A stretch of DNA of 64,000 bases from Neckera pumila (lineage: Eukaryota; Streptophyta; Bryopsida; Hypnales; Neckeraceae). The position numbers and the translations under genes were made by a program. The stretch spans positions 4,046,065 through 4,110,064 of the forward strand of contig OZ018416.1 in the NCBI GenBank assembly GCA_963969595.1. Reading direction: 5' to 3'. This document shows positions 35,190 to 47,614 of the stretch, piece by piece (position 1 is the first letter of the stretch; every line of letters begins with the position of its first letter). The notes below the pieces were generated by a model. That model saw only the letters and a list, made by a program, of their open reading frames with translations. It was not told the origin of the DNA and did no database searches.

Positions 35190-36362
35190 GGTTTATGTTA
35201 ATCTTTAAAGGAAGAACAAGTGACCATGGAAATCATCCCTTTTCATTACCGTGTGAATCATTGGCTCAACCCCTAAAGGACCAAATGGCATTTTTCGGCA
35301 ATATAGCAATTTTGGGCAGCTCACTACGAATGGAAATTTTATTTTATTTTTTGGAAATTTTCACACAACATGTGCCCAAGGAGTAGCTTCAAGGCCCAAA
35401 AAATTTCAAAACTTTTGACTATATGGTTAAAAAGTTATTGGATGATATGTCATTTTCAACATTCGACAGGTAGCTCAAAAAAATCCTGAAAAATCACTTT
35501 TAAAAAAAATAAAAATTTGAAATTGGTCCTCTAGATTTACATATACATGGAAAGCTGTGAATCATTCTATTTTGATTTATGAGATGAAAATTATGAGGTA
35601 TTCTAATTTGCAAGCAGTTATAAATTCCCTACTCTAAAATAAACTTTGGAGTTCATTATTTTTAACTCAGTTTGCAGTATTTTTTGAAAAAATAAAAGCA
35701 TAAGATGTATATTGTTTATTGTAACATTACTACCATTGGGATTGACATTTTTCAATTCCATAATTAAATTCTTAACAATTTTGTGTTTTGAATCATTCTC
35801 TACTTCTTTCTACAACCTATTTTTTTCCTATATGTTGTACAATTCCAAATGATCTGAAATTTTCCAAACATGTAGCCAACTTGCTTTGAAGAATGAATCC
35901 AAAGATTTACTACCATTTTGGACATTCCTTCATATAAATGTGACCTTGTCAAGTGCAACTTCCCGTTTTTTTGCAGGGACAAAAAAAGCATTTTTGTCAA
36001 TTCAAACGCTATTATCTTGCAATCTACATGGTGAAAAATTCTGAATTTTTTTCCACATCTTCTCAAACCAGTGCACTACAAGATCCTATAGTTACATGTA
36101 TCCAGAAATGTTTTTTTTTCTAAAACTTGGTACTTGTACTAGAAATGACAGTTTTGGAACAGTTCTGATGAAAACATAGTCAAAAAACTTTAGGGGTTAA
36201 GAAATTGCAAAAGCATTCATTTAAAATCAAACTATTGTAGAAGACCTCCCCGCCTTTTCACAACAAAATTTCAAGGATGAATAGTTGAACTTCTATTATA
36301 CTCAAAGAATTTCCTATCATCCATCGGACATTGGGCGTCCGTGTCGAACATTGAGGGGTTAA
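35190..36362. mobile_element. Older TTAA-type element split by copy 2
   Basis: Immediately left of copy 2 (about 35219-35265) and right of it (36201-36362) the sequence matches one continuous stretch of copy 5 (about 41700-41927). Shared segments include GAAATCA...CCTTTT, GTGTGAATCATT, TTTCAARGATGA, CATCCATYRGA and the terminal GGGTTAA. The right boundary is TTAA at 36359-36362; the left boundary is uncertain. Confidence 0.65.
35266..36200 (+). mobile_element. TTAA element copy 2 (nested)
   Basis: Starts TCAACCCCTAAAGGACC (left TTAA mutated to TCAA) and ends AACTTTAGGGGTTAA. It is 935 bp, the same length as copy 3, and in the same orientation. Non-coding. Confidence 0.85.
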
Positions 36363-36715
36363 GCTGTTAACCTGACAACTCATCTGTATGGGAGAATAAT
36401 GTTATCAATGTACGATACCAGACCAACTAACTCCAGTCAGATCTTCAGACTTTCAAAGATTCAATTCTTCAACTTACATAGATTTCGGAAAAGAAACCAG
36501 CTCAGGTGCTCCTGCGTGGTTTGAGTGACAGTTGAGCCTCCCAACAGATTCTCCATGTCTGTTATAAAAGTCGGACCTTGTCCGGACTCAAAGTCTGTAG
36601 CAGCGAAGCACTTCTACAGTGAATGTGAAGATGTGCATAGCATTCAGTAAATCAATAGCATGCCTTGGCTCTACAGTAGATGGTGTGGAACATTTCACAT
36701 CCAACAGTAGCTAAG

Positions 36716-36866
36716 TGGACAGCTGGAGGCTCCAATGTGATGAGCAAGGTGCATGAGGGAAAGGAAGTGGGCATGAAGGCTACTAACTACACTACATGGA
36801 CAGCTGGAGGCTCCAATGTGATCAGCAAGGTGCATGAGGGAAAGGGAGTGGGCATGAAGGCTATTA
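36716..36866 (+). repeat. 81-bp tandem repeat interrupted by TTAA element copy 3
   Basis: Unit 1 starts at 36716 and unit 2 at 36797, both TGGACAGCTGGAGGCTCCAA, with few differences. Unit 1 ends GGCTACTAACTACACTACA. Unit 2 reads GGCTATTAA, then copy 3, then TTAACTACACTACA beyond 37795. The 81-bp period is a multiple of three and both units are open on the plus strand, but coding is not otherwise supported. Confidence 0.9.
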
Positions 36867-37798
36867 ACCCCTAAAGGACCAACATGTGTTTTTTGGCCGT
36901 ATAGAAATTTTGGGCAGGTAGGTGTGACTAGAGATATCCATATTTGAGGCTGAAATTTTAATAGAAGGTGGGGGCGAGGAATATCTTCATGTGTACCAAG
37001 TTTCATGACATTTCGAAATACAAGTAAAAAGTTGTGACCTAATATGTTACTTTTTTTTCATAATTGGGCAGTTTGGGCAGATCAGAAAAAATCGTTTTTT
37101 CCGAATTTTTTTTTTTGAAATTGGTTCTCTACATTTATATATACTTAAAAAGCTTTGAGTCATTCCATTTCAATTAATGAGTCAAAAGTTATGAGGGTTT
37201 TTGAATTGCGGGCAGTTATGGATTCTCTACTCTAAAAAAAACTTTAAAGTTATTTATTTAACTCAATTTTCAATATTTTGGGAAAAAAATAAAATCCTAG
37301 GATGTAGATTGATTATTACAACATTACAACTGTTGGGATTGGCATTTTTAAATTCCATGATTAAATTTTTAAAAATTTAGTATTTTGAATCATTTTCTAC
37401 TTCTTTCTACTTACTATTTTTTTCCTATATGTTGTACAATCCCAAATGATGTGAATTTTTTCAAGCATATAGAAAACCTGTTTAGGAAACTGAATTCAAA
37501 GAAGCACCACCTTTATTGGCATTTTTTCATTGAAAAGTGAGCTTGCAAAGTGCAGCTACCCGGTTTTTTGTAAGGTTGAAAAAATGGTTTTCAAGACTTT
37601 GAATGCTTATATCTTATGATCCACACGGTGGAATTTTCTGAAATTTTTACCACATGTTTTCAAAAATATCATACTACAAGATCCTACGGTTACATGTGTC
37701 AAAAATTGTTTTCTTCCAAAAATTTGGTAGTTGTATTAGAAATGGCAGTTTTGGAGCGTTTTTGGTGATTACATAGTCATGAAACTTTAGGGGTTAAC
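36864..37798 (+). mobile_element. TTAA element copy 3 (935 bp, clean TTAA duplication)
   Basis: Runs from TTAA (36864-36867), TTAACCCCTAAAGGACC, to AACTTTAGGGGTTAA (TTAA 37795-37798). It is the clearest reference copy because the tandem repeat it interrupts supplies the empty site. No ORF of significance. Confidence 0.9.
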
Positions 37799-38914
37799 TA
37801 CACTACAGTGAGTTATATATGGTATGATTTGAGTTTGCTTGTACTTGAAAAGCGAGCTACTTATAGTGGAGGGACTACTTGTTCTTCTTTGAAAACATTA
37901 TCATGCTATTTTGGGATGACTTGGTGAATTTCATGATAGCATGTGCATTTTTGATGCCCTATATATGTCTTTCTATAGTGTATCTAAACCAACTTCCATA
38001 CAGTTTCCATCAGGATTTGGGAAATTTTCTGAGTTTTACTGGCTATTTTCCTTCAATTCCCAAATTGAATCGTTTTTTCAAGTACAGAATCTGGTTATTT
38101 TCCTCTATTTCTTACTCAAAAAAGAAATTTTATAAAAAAATTCAACGATTTTTTGTAGATGTTTTCAAATTGCAATTGCATTTTTTCCCAATTCCACCAG
38201 CTAACTTTGAACTAACTACCGATTTTTCCTGATCATTGGTTTCCATATTATTCAAGGATTGCCCATAATATATTCAGGATTTGAGTTTTTCTTAAACAAA
38301 AGTTGGACACATTGTGGTGCAATTGTTGTATGCAAGTAAACATTAATGTATGCAAGTTGTGTATGCATGAAGTTGAATTTCAAAGTTTTGAAATTGAGTT
38401 TAAACTTTCTTTATTTCATCAAATTTGGGGGTTGTCATTTATTTTTTGTACAAGTACAAATTTAGGAGATTTTTTATATTTCAATTTTTTATGTTGCAAT
38501 AAAAAAAATACAATTTGATTTAAACTCCTTGGAACTCAATTTCACATGTTGAAAGCTATTTGTACATCAGGTCCAAATTTTGTAATAAATTTCTAATTTC
38601 CCAATTAGTTATGAAAATTTATGAAGTGTGAAAAAAATTTAGAGCTACAAGAAGCACTAAACTAGTAGAAACATAGTCCACGTAGACTAAGCTTAACTTC
38701 TGATTGCCTAAGGGGACGAAATTGGTCTCTTTTTTAGTGTACTCTGAGATACTCCGGATGGTGAGGGGTTCAAGACCCCCACTTGATTAAGTTCATTATA
38801 AAAATGACAAATTAGACCAAGTGTAGGCCTTAAAGTTTAGTTTATGCACATCATGTTTCTACTAATGGTTGGCTTAATGTTACAATAGTCAAGTAAAATA
38901 ATTCCAATCCTATT
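37799..38914. other. AT-rich spacer, no supported gene
   Basis: The plus-strand frame 37879-38232 (117 codons, Phe-rich) is a compositional artefact of T-rich DNA as far as can be seen. GGGGTTCAAGACCCCCAC near 38766 is a lone hairpin, not a tRNA. Confidence 0.4.
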
Positions 38915-39812
38915 TTATCTCTAAAGGACCAAGGTGTTTTTTAAATGAAACCGTCAAACACTGCCATTTTTTAGTGAATTGACCCAAAATTATTATTTAT
39001 CTTTCTTGAACTTCACCCCTACAAACGGGTGGTAGACTACGATAGAAATATGTGGAAAAATTTCCATTCTGTTTGACCATGTAGATTGAAAGATTATATT
39101 ATTTGAAGTGAAAAAAGAACTTCTTTCATTCTTGAGGAACAAGGACAATACCCCCCTTGGTATACAAATTTTATTTTGCACAATATTGGGTCTCTATATC
39201 ATTGAGTAATAAATCTTGTTATAGATACTTATGCAAAATTTCAAAAGCAAATAAGGAAGACACTTCACTCTAAATCACCTCGCAGTTAGAGGAGGTTAAG
39301 TACATTAGCAATACATTAGTCGTTTTTTGATGGTTTCTTATGCAATGAAAAAAAATTTATTTCAAATCCAAAACACAAAAAAATTAGAGACAAACTCTTG
39401 AAGTATGTGGAAATGTTTTCAAGAACTTTGAAAACACAAACTCAAAATACTAGTCTTTGTGGAAAATGTCTTTTTCTAAACTTGCTAAGTATGGTTTAGT
39501 AGAGTTTCCGCTCCTCTTAGAATTAGATTTTTCTTATTAAAAGCAGTCTTAATTTTACAATTGCCTAATATATCATGTTAATTAGCTACTTGCTAAATCT
39601 CAAAAGAAAATGAAGAATTTAGCAAAAGATACCACCATAATTTTTGATTCAAGCATCTGATTGAATTTTATTTATATGTCCCATGAAAGGGGGAATGCCT
39701 TCATCTTGTGACAAATTTTCAGAATCATAAGCCTATTTTTCACTTTATTATTATCTACCTAAATTCCAATTGTCCCTTAAATGGACATTTGAATTGATCT
39801 TTTAGGGGTTAA
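38915..39812 (-). mobile_element. TTAA element copy 4 (diverged)
   Basis: The left end TTATCTCTAAAGGACC has lost the exact TTAA; the right end reads CTTTTAGGGGTTAA (TTAA 39809-39812). The interior next to the left end (AAACACTGCCATTTTTTAG) resembles the right-end side of copies 2 and 3 in reverse. 898 bp, non-coding. Confidence 0.65.
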
Positions 39813-41052
39813 GAGTCAAATCATGATCAAATTACTAGCCAATTATACTCAATTAAAGCTCTTGGTCAACATTAAAGCAATAGATTCTATAATTGCTACA
39901 AATAGTCATTTGACATGATTTGACTTTTAAATAGAAATATAATTATTTTTTCAACTAAGGCAATTAAAGACAAACTTAAGACACTTGCAAAAAACATTTT
40001 TATGACAAGGACATCATATTATTCATTATTGTAGATTGATCATTTGCAAGAGTAAAAGGAAAGAGGCAAAATACTATACCTATATTAGTGGCTAAAATAT
40101 CAACAAAGGGATCTCCAAGGTTAAAAAAACTAGTTGTTGTAAATTCAAAAACTTTGAATTGAATTATAAGGAAAGTAGAAAATTTGCAACTAATTGCATG
40201 GTGATTTGAAAATTATATGTTATCTCAATGAAATGAAATTCTAAAAGCCTTGGTGACTACCAAAGATATCTTTTAATTCATTATTGAATAATGTTATAAA
40301 GCATATAACTTTTGATAAATTTTAAAATGGTACTAGTATAATGGCAACTAGAAGGTCATTCTTTCTACTAGAGTTAAAGTGAACATGAAATCAAATCTTC
40401 ATACATCCATCACCTTTATAAACTTAGCCAAATCTACACATATCTATCATCATTGTATATAGAGTTGAATTTGCATATAATGAACTTATGTAGAAGGTGT
40501 CTTTAAGGGCCTCTTCACACTATGGCCGTCCAAGTCGAGAGGCCGTGGGATTGAGAGTCCAAACTTTTGGTAAGAGTCCAAAGAAATGAGCAATAAATTA
40601 TAGGTTTTGGAGCCTTTGGCTAGCCATAGTGTGAAGCCTCCAAAGTCCAAGCCCAAAGTCCAAACCTATACCATTTGTTTGGCTTCTATCCTTCTTTCTC
40701 CACATTCGTCCATCCAATTTCTGAAACTTCCTATGAAGCCTCACTCATATGACAATTTTTTCAAGCAAAAGCTAAAAAAACATGAGAAAGGGGTCATAAA
40801 CGGCCTTGGAAAAAAAATCACAGCACATGCTCTCATCATCAAACAAGGAATATGAAGGGTATAAATGGAATAAGAGGATGGCATTGGAATAAGAAGGAGG
40901 CATTCTATGCAAAGGGAATTAGGTTCGTTGAATGCAAAGACTCCCTATTGTCATGGAGGAGACTAGGTTTCAAACCCCAATGGCCAATGGCGAATAACGA
41001 ATAACAATGTCTTATTTGTGCAAATGTCATTTCAAAATTTAGAGATTGTTAA
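39813..41052. other. AT-rich spacer with a small inverted repeat
   Basis: CTTCACACTATGGC (40513-40526) is exactly inverted at 40623-40636, a roughly 124-bp foldback that could be a tiny MITE. The ORF at 40607-40855 overlaps it and shows no domain. Confidence 0.4.
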
Positions 41053-41927
41053 TTGAACTCCTCAAGGACCAAGGATTAGTCCTAAAAATGATAAAATGTG
41101 TAATAAAACGCAATTTAGAGTAATAATCTTGTGATCATGACTTTGAAAATATATTTTAAAAGTTCTTCTAAATTTGAATTTTGATAGAATATTATAGATT
41201 CTTAAAAGTTTTTTTCCTAAATTGAAATCTAGGGTTGAACTACATTTTTTTTCAAAGATAATTATCTTATATATTTATGAAAGTAATTTTCTTAGGGCCA
41301 TGGATTGAGCTAGAAAAGTTGATTATTTAGATGAAACATACTTGTATTACTTAAACTCAATATAATATTTGCATAGAAAACCTTTTAAAACATATCTTAC
41401 ATAAAAGTGAAGGATTAACATAAATTCTCTTAAAATTTTGATTCGATGGAAAAAAAACTTTGGTACATAAGAAATATATTTGATTTCACTCATTTGAAGA
41501 AATTGTGGTAATTGATCTAATGTGTTTTTGTTAAATAACACAATTTTAGCATTATTTTAGTCACAATTCTATTAATCTGCGTAATTTCCAACACAATCGT
41601 GTATCATTTAACAAAAACACATCAAATAGATTAAAGCAAATTTCTTCTAGTGACTCAACATCCAAAAATTGCCATGTGATCCGTAAGAAGATATTTATCT
41701 CAGAGACATTTTGGTCACTGTAGAAATCAACCTTTTTGGTACCATGTGAATCATTAGATTTAAAAAACAAACTAGGAGCACTCACTGGAGGTCAAATTAT
41801 TATACAAGAAAATTCCCTTTTTTCACACAAGATTTCAAAGATGAGCATCTACACTTTTGTCCTATCAGAGAAAGATCCTTTGCCATCCATTAGATCCTTA
41901 GTGTCCGCAAGGTCCTTCTAGGGTTAA
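41053..41927 (+). mobile_element. TTAA element copy 5 (diverged)
   Basis: The left end TTGAACTCCTCAAGGACC is a degraded form of the family end; the right end is GGTCCTTCTAGGGTTAA (TTAA 41924-41927). 875 bp. It matches the older element around copy 2 and so defines a diverged subfamily. Confidence 0.65.
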
Positions 41928-43842
41928 TGGACTACCTCAAAGTTCTAGGTGGGTGGCCTATGAAGGTAGCCTATGGACAAGCTCTAGTTGGGTGGCCTAT
42001 GAAGGTAGCCTACGGACAAGCTCTAGTTGGGTGGCCCATAAAGGTAGCCTACATAGAAGAAACCACTAATAAACAAACACCACAAATGATAACATTCTAA
42101 AAATGCTCATACGATGAGAATGTTTTTTTTTTCCATGTCAACAATAAGGTCTTGGACCACCTTGATTGTGTACGGTTTGTATGGTACAACGTAAACTAAC
42201 TCTTATGGTGTCATTCTTTACCGCGACACTCTGACATGCCTCTTGCAAAGTGGACTGTTAGTACGGCCAACATGTCTACCAAAGGAGTGAGTGGATTCAT
42301 GCTTGTAACTAAATTTCGGCGTGCTTCTTCGAACAAACATGCAAATGTGATTGGCAATCTGCTTTTGGTGTTATCCCAAGAGACTGTTATTCAAGCTGTT
42401 AGTAGCTCAAAAAAATACAAAAAACAAAACAAAACAAACTGTTAGTAGCTGCGTGCAGAGAAAGCAAAATACTTTATATATCTTCTTTCGGACTTTCTGA
42501 AGGTTGTACGATGAGATGAGACGCGGCATATATCTCGTCTAGTAACGTGTTCGGCCAGACTTAGTGCAAAATTGCAGATAGTGCTTTACAGATTCCTTTC
42601 CAATCGGCAGATAAAGTGAATTCAAACAAGTTATACATAAATCTTTGGAATTCACATCATGGGTACATTCACCATCGGTCAAAACGGGCCATGATAACTG
42701 GTGGGGTTGGATTCCTTTTTTCTCTTTCCATTTATCACCGTCCATTTCAAAGGAAAAAAAATGGACTGATAACTTTACAAGCTCTCATTGGCAAAGGTTC
42801 CCTTTGTACCTTACAAAGAGGAATAAAATGTTGTAGAAACAAGAACCAAAGAACGGTGTAAACAACTGACAATATAAATTTATTGATCAGATGAATCCCA
42901 CAACCCCACTCCAACCAAACCCTAACCACGTTGTGCATTGTAAATGCAGTCGTGGATTGGATTTGGAAATTGAGATTTAGAAACCGGAGTTGATGGCATA
43001 GTCTTTGTTCAAAGGACCAATAAGATAGCAATAAGGACCAACAAGGGTGCTACCAATAAGGTAGCAACACAATCCCATCAAGAGTTTTCTTTTGAAGATA
43101 TTTCATGTGTAAGGCTCAAAGGATCTCCATTAGTCAATAAATTGCAAAACCAGCCCAATCTACAACCTTGTCATGTCCCGAGGAGTTGGAAGGCCCCGCG
43201 AAGTAATCGGACTTCCAATCCGTGTCAAATTGGATACACCAAATAGTGAATGCCTTGTGCCAGGGGAGAGGAAGGCTCTGCCTTGTTGCTAGTCCCCCAT
43301 TGGGAGACTCCACAAATTTCAGATTTCAATGCAAAATTTGAAAATCCAACGTTATCCGACCTTAACACCGCAGTTGAAAACACCCACAACTTGCGCACAA
43401 GATTGATGAACATTCTTGTAGCGAGCTTGTAGCCAATAATTCGATTGGTTGGAGTTGGGTTTGCTCACAAATCAAAGTCCTTCCTGTCAATGCTCTTACC
43501 AAATGTAGCCAACGCCAAACATGGGAGGGCCCTCTAGCTTGCAGTGCAACAAGCGATTTTCGAAGAGGTTGGATGCAAAATATTTCAAAAATTCACAACT
43601 AGTGGGTCACGTGAAGAAGCCCGGGCACGCCAAATCATTTGACAAAATAGTATGGCGTGCCGTAGCGGAGATGCTTTAGTAGTTGCAAAATTCATGAGTT
43701 CTAATGCAAAATCACAAGTCTAAATGCCCAAAACATGATGCCCAATGGCAAAAACAATATCTAAAATTTGATCTTGGCGTCAGGTCCATGACGCATGTCA
43801 AATATATTGGGCATGAAAGGTTAAAGTGTGGGGTTGAAAGCT
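41928..43842. other. Spacer with a 39-bp tandem repeat, no supported gene
   Basis: Apart from the tandem repeat at 41951, the segment holds several short frames (42236-42445, 42616-42861, 43250-43432) without recognised domains. 43.1-43.6 kb is less AT-rich and may be decayed coding sequence of unknown origin. Confidence 0.4.
41951..42053 (+). repeat. 39-bp tandem repeat, about 2.6 units
   Basis: Units at 41951, 41990 and 42029 start GGGTGGCCTATGAAGGTAGC; the last is partial and slightly diverged. Confidence 0.9.
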
Positions 43843-44768
43843 TAACCCCTAAAATACCAAGGCTTCTGGCTCCAAAACCACTGAAAACTGCCAATTCTAC
43901 TGCAATCACTTCCTAAACCAAAAAAACTTTTTTTTTAGAATCTAACCATAGGATCTTGTACTTCACTTGTCTTAGATCATGTGGTAAAAATTTCATGAAG
44001 TTTGACTGTACGGATTGGAAGATAATAGCATTTGAAGTTGGAAAAAGAAGCCTTTTTGAACTATTGCCTGCAATTTTAGATGACTTTGACGGCCATTTGT
44101 GGATTTTTTTTGCACTACACACCATTAAGTTAAATTTTTTTGTGTTGAACATTTGAGTTGAGAGTCTGGGAAAAAAATTTCAAAATGTCAAAACTTGATT
44201 TTCACATATAAAAAAATTATTAAGTAGAAGCAGGTCCAAAATTGAACAAAACACTAAATTGTTAATAGCTCTTAGGTGGAATTAAAACACCATTATTCCA
44301 ACGGTGGGATTGCTCTTGCAAACAAACTTAAACTTGTCAAAAAAAAAAAAATTGGAAAAAATTGAAAATTGCATTCAAAAATGAATTCTATAAGTTGTTT
44401 TTTTGAAGAAAATGCTTAGATTGCCCGAAAAACAAGATTGTTCATAACTATTTTGTTCCAAGTCCAAATAGAATGATTCAAAGCTTCAAATGTAGACAAA
44501 AACATAATCTTTGAGGAAAAAAATCAAAAAAAAAAAATTTAATTTTTTGAAGTTTTTTTTTTTTGCCCGGCAAATTGCTTTTAAGACTCTGAATGGCATA
44601 ACTTTTGTCCCAAGCCCCGATTGAAAAAAAAATTATATTTTTAGAAAGCTAATGTGATTCCCTATCTTCCAAAAAAGTTTCAAAAAATGTGGCCAAAATT
44701 TCAGGTCACACGAGCCTGCCCGAAAACCCAAGTGTCCCCCGAGGGGACTCTGGTCCTTTAGGGGTTAA
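43843..44768 (-). mobile_element. TTAA element copy 6 (subfamily B)
   Basis: Starts TTAACCCCTAAAATACC and ends GTCCTTTAGGGGTTAA (44765-44768). 926 bp, the same length as copy 8, to which its interior is related in the opposite orientation. Non-coding. Confidence 0.85.
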
Positions 44769-45529
44769 TTTGCAACATCCGGCATTGAAAAAAATGCAAA
44801 ATCTTCGATTGGTAGAAAGGAGTAAGAAGGCCAATCACCCTAACTCATTGCCGAGTGAGCGTTATGCGGCCCAGTGAAGAGGCTGTCATAGCTCACAAAT
44901 ATAAAACCAAATACAATAGAACTTCTCTAAAGTGAACTTCTCGAATGCAATGACCTCTCTAAAGTGATGGAATGTTGATTGTCAAGTCCCGCACTAGACC
45001 CAATCCCACACATCCACATTAAAAAAATTCTTTGAGATTTGGAAGCATGGGGACTTGAGCCCAGTCCCGAGGCTATTACTTTATAGGGGTTCAACTGTAA
45101 TTAGGTGAGATTCCCTAGGAATTAACAAGGCGTCCTAGTGGGAGGCTCACTAACTAATCCGCACCTTAAAAAACAAATCTTTCAAACCAATGTAGGGACC
45201 ATTGTTGCAGAAAGAACCCAAGTACGGCATACAGTTCAATTCAAGCCGCCTCACCAACCAAACTGGCCGACTGAGGGAAACTGAAAGAACCAAAAGAATA
45301 AATTGTTCATACTTTGTGCATAACTTCAGGATGGAATTATTTTCCAACATGTACAGTACTTTTACACAATCCATTATGTAGTCATCTCTGGATAGAAATC
45401 ACTTTTCACGTACATGTTTGTACTTGACTCATTCAATTACGATGATTGCATTTATATTTTAAATTGTCTTGTATGGCTCCTCAGCCAACCCTAATCACCT
45501 AAAACTACCCCTTCTGGTGCATTCATACA
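44769..45529. other. Spacer, no gene seen
   Basis: Short duplicated phrase CTCTAAAGTGA near 44935 and 44957. No other structure noted. Confidence 0.4.
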
Positions 45530-46405
45530 AGAAAACATAATAAAATATATTTTTTAAAATCTAACCATAGGATCTTGTACTTTACTTGTCTGAGATCATA
45601 AGGTAAAAATTTCATGAAGTTTGACTGTACAAATTGAGAGATATTAGTATGCAAAGTTGAATTTTTTTTGGATTACTAGCATGCAATTCCAGATGACTTT
45701 GACCGCCATTTTTGGAAAAAATTTCACTATGAACTTTGAATTAAAAAATATTGTGCTGAAGAAGTGAGTTGAAAGTTTAGGAATTAAAAATACAAAACAA
45801 ACAAATTAACTTTATTTTCATTATTTAAAAAACTGTCAAGCAAAAATAAGTCCAAAAATGAAAGAAAAACTAAACTGTTAATAGCTCTAAGATGGAATTA
45901 GAATACAATAATCCCAACAATGAGATTGTTTTAGTAAGCAAATTTAACCTTTTCAAATAATCCCAACGATGAGATTGTTTAAAAAAAAAATTTAACCTTT
46001 TCAAACAATTTTTTTTAAATGGTGAAAATTACATTCAAAAATGAATCTTAGAAGTTATTTGTTTAAGAAGATGTTTAGATTGCCCAAAATATGAGATTGT
46101 TTATAACTTTCACATCACTTATTAAAATGGAATGAATCAAAGCTTTACATGTAGACAAAAATATGATCTATAAGAAAAAAACTTTAAAAAACTTTAATTT
46201 CAAGTGTCTATGGATTTCTTTTGGGGCTTTTGTAGTACAACTTTTGCTCTAGAAACTAATTGAAATAAATATTATATTTTTATAAAGCTAACAAGTTTTT
46301 CTGTCTTATGAGAAAGTTTCAAAAAGTTTCACTAAAAATTGAGGTTATAGGAACTTGCCAAAATCTATTTTGTTCTCGGAAGAGACAATAGTCTTTTAGG
46401 GGTAC
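45530..46405 (-). mobile_element. TTAA element copy 7 (degraded)
   Basis: The interior matches copy 6 closely (for example ATAGGATCTTGTACTT and ATTTCATGAAGTTTGACTG). The left end is lost, and the right end has decayed to CTTTTAGGGGTACC, so no TTAA remains. It contains a local duplication of CCCAAC...GAGATTG near 45910 and 45960. Confidence 0.65.
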
Positions 46406-46543
46406 CTTCTTTGAGAATGAAACTTCTATAAAGAATAAGAAGATATGGAATGAAAAGAAGAGCCAATATGAGGCATCTCTTTGCTATGAAGAAGATGTGA
46501 CTTTTGTTTTCACCATGTAAAGAATGCAAATGAACGCCGCTTA

Positions 46544-47469
46544 TTAACCCCTAAAGGACCATTGTCCCTTTGGGGGACAAATGCGTTTTCGGGTAGGTAC
46601 CTACGGGCTGAAATTTTGTCGTGATTCTTTGAAACTTTTTGAGAAGGTGAAGAATTGAGAGAGATATGTGGCGGAATTTTTTTTTGAAATCGGACCTTTG
46701 AGCAAGAAGTTATGCCATTTCTTGGAATGCGTGGGGAGGGAGGGCAGCAAAAAAAATTTGCAAAATTTTGAATTTTTTTTAAAATATTTTTTTCTCATAG
46801 ATTATATTTTTGCCTATCTGGAAAGCTTTGATTCATTTCAATTGGATTTGCTATGAGGAAGTTATGGACATTCGTGTTTTTCGGGCAATTAGAGCATCTT
46901 CTTGAAAAAAAGAACTTGTAGGATTCATTTCGGAATGCAATTTTTGTAATTTTTCAATTTTTTTTTTGTAATGGTTTAGTTTATTTGCTAGAACAATCTC
47001 ACCATTGGGATTAGCGTATTTTAATTCCATCAAAAATATATGAATATTTTAGATTTTCCTTCTATCTCGTATCTACTACTACTTAACAATTTTTTAAAGA
47101 ATGATAATTAAGTTTTTTTTCTTTTTTTCTTTCTTTCCTAGACTCTCAACTTAATTCTCCACTATAAAGATTTAAAGCTCAAAATGTTGTAATGCAAAAA
47201 TTTTAAGTTAAAAATGTTTAAAGTCAAAAAATCTGGTCCCGCAATGTGCTGAAAATCTTGTTTTTTCCATTTTAAATGCAGATATCTTGCAATCTGTGTT
47301 GTCAAAAATTCTGAAATTTTTTCCACACATTCTCATACTAGTTAGGTATAAGATCCTACGGTTAGATATGCAAAAAAAACAATTTTCACATCTTTTTACT
47401 CTTTGCTCTAGAAATGTCAGTTTTGAGAGTTTTTTGGCAGAAAAAAGGCCTTGGTCCTTTAGGGGTTAA
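46544..47469 (+). mobile_element. TTAA element copy 8 (subfamily B)
   Basis: TTAACCCCTAAAGGACC at the left and GGTCCTTTAGGGGTTAA at the right: a perfect 17-bp inverted pair including TTAA. 926 bp. Its right TTAA (47466-47469) is also the left TTAA of the short element S3. Confidence 0.9.
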
Positions 47470-47614
47470 CCCTTGGAAACACGTTCGCCCCATAACTAAG
47501 GTAGTCACCAAAATGCTTCTATTATTGGATTGATAGGTGCATTCCTTATTTCTACATTGAGCAACAAAGTCATCCATCGCACAATTTTGTTCCTCAATGT
47601 CCTTCAAGGTTTAA
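47466..47614 (+). mobile_element. Short TTAA family copy S3 (149 bp)
   Basis: Begins TTAACCCTTGGAAACACG and ends TGTCCTTCAAGGTTTAA. It contains AAGGTAGTCACCAAAATGCT and AAAGTCATCCATCGCAC, shared with S1 and S2. It shares TTAA with copy 8 on the left and copy 9 on the right. Confidence 0.8.

Noticed and set aside
37879..38232. 117-codon plus-strand frame rich in Phe/Leu
   Set aside because: The composition follows the T-rich DNA; no membrane-protein pattern beyond composition and no homologous motif.
38755..38785. GGGGTTCAAGACCCCCAC resembles a tRNA T-arm
   Set aside because: No D-arm, anticodon arm or acceptor stem could be matched around it; a lone GC hairpin in AT-rich DNA.
40975..40990. 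GTTTCAAACCCC resembles a Pol III B-box (tRNA-derived SINE)
   Set aside because: No A-box at the proper distance and no poly-A or repeat boundary seen.
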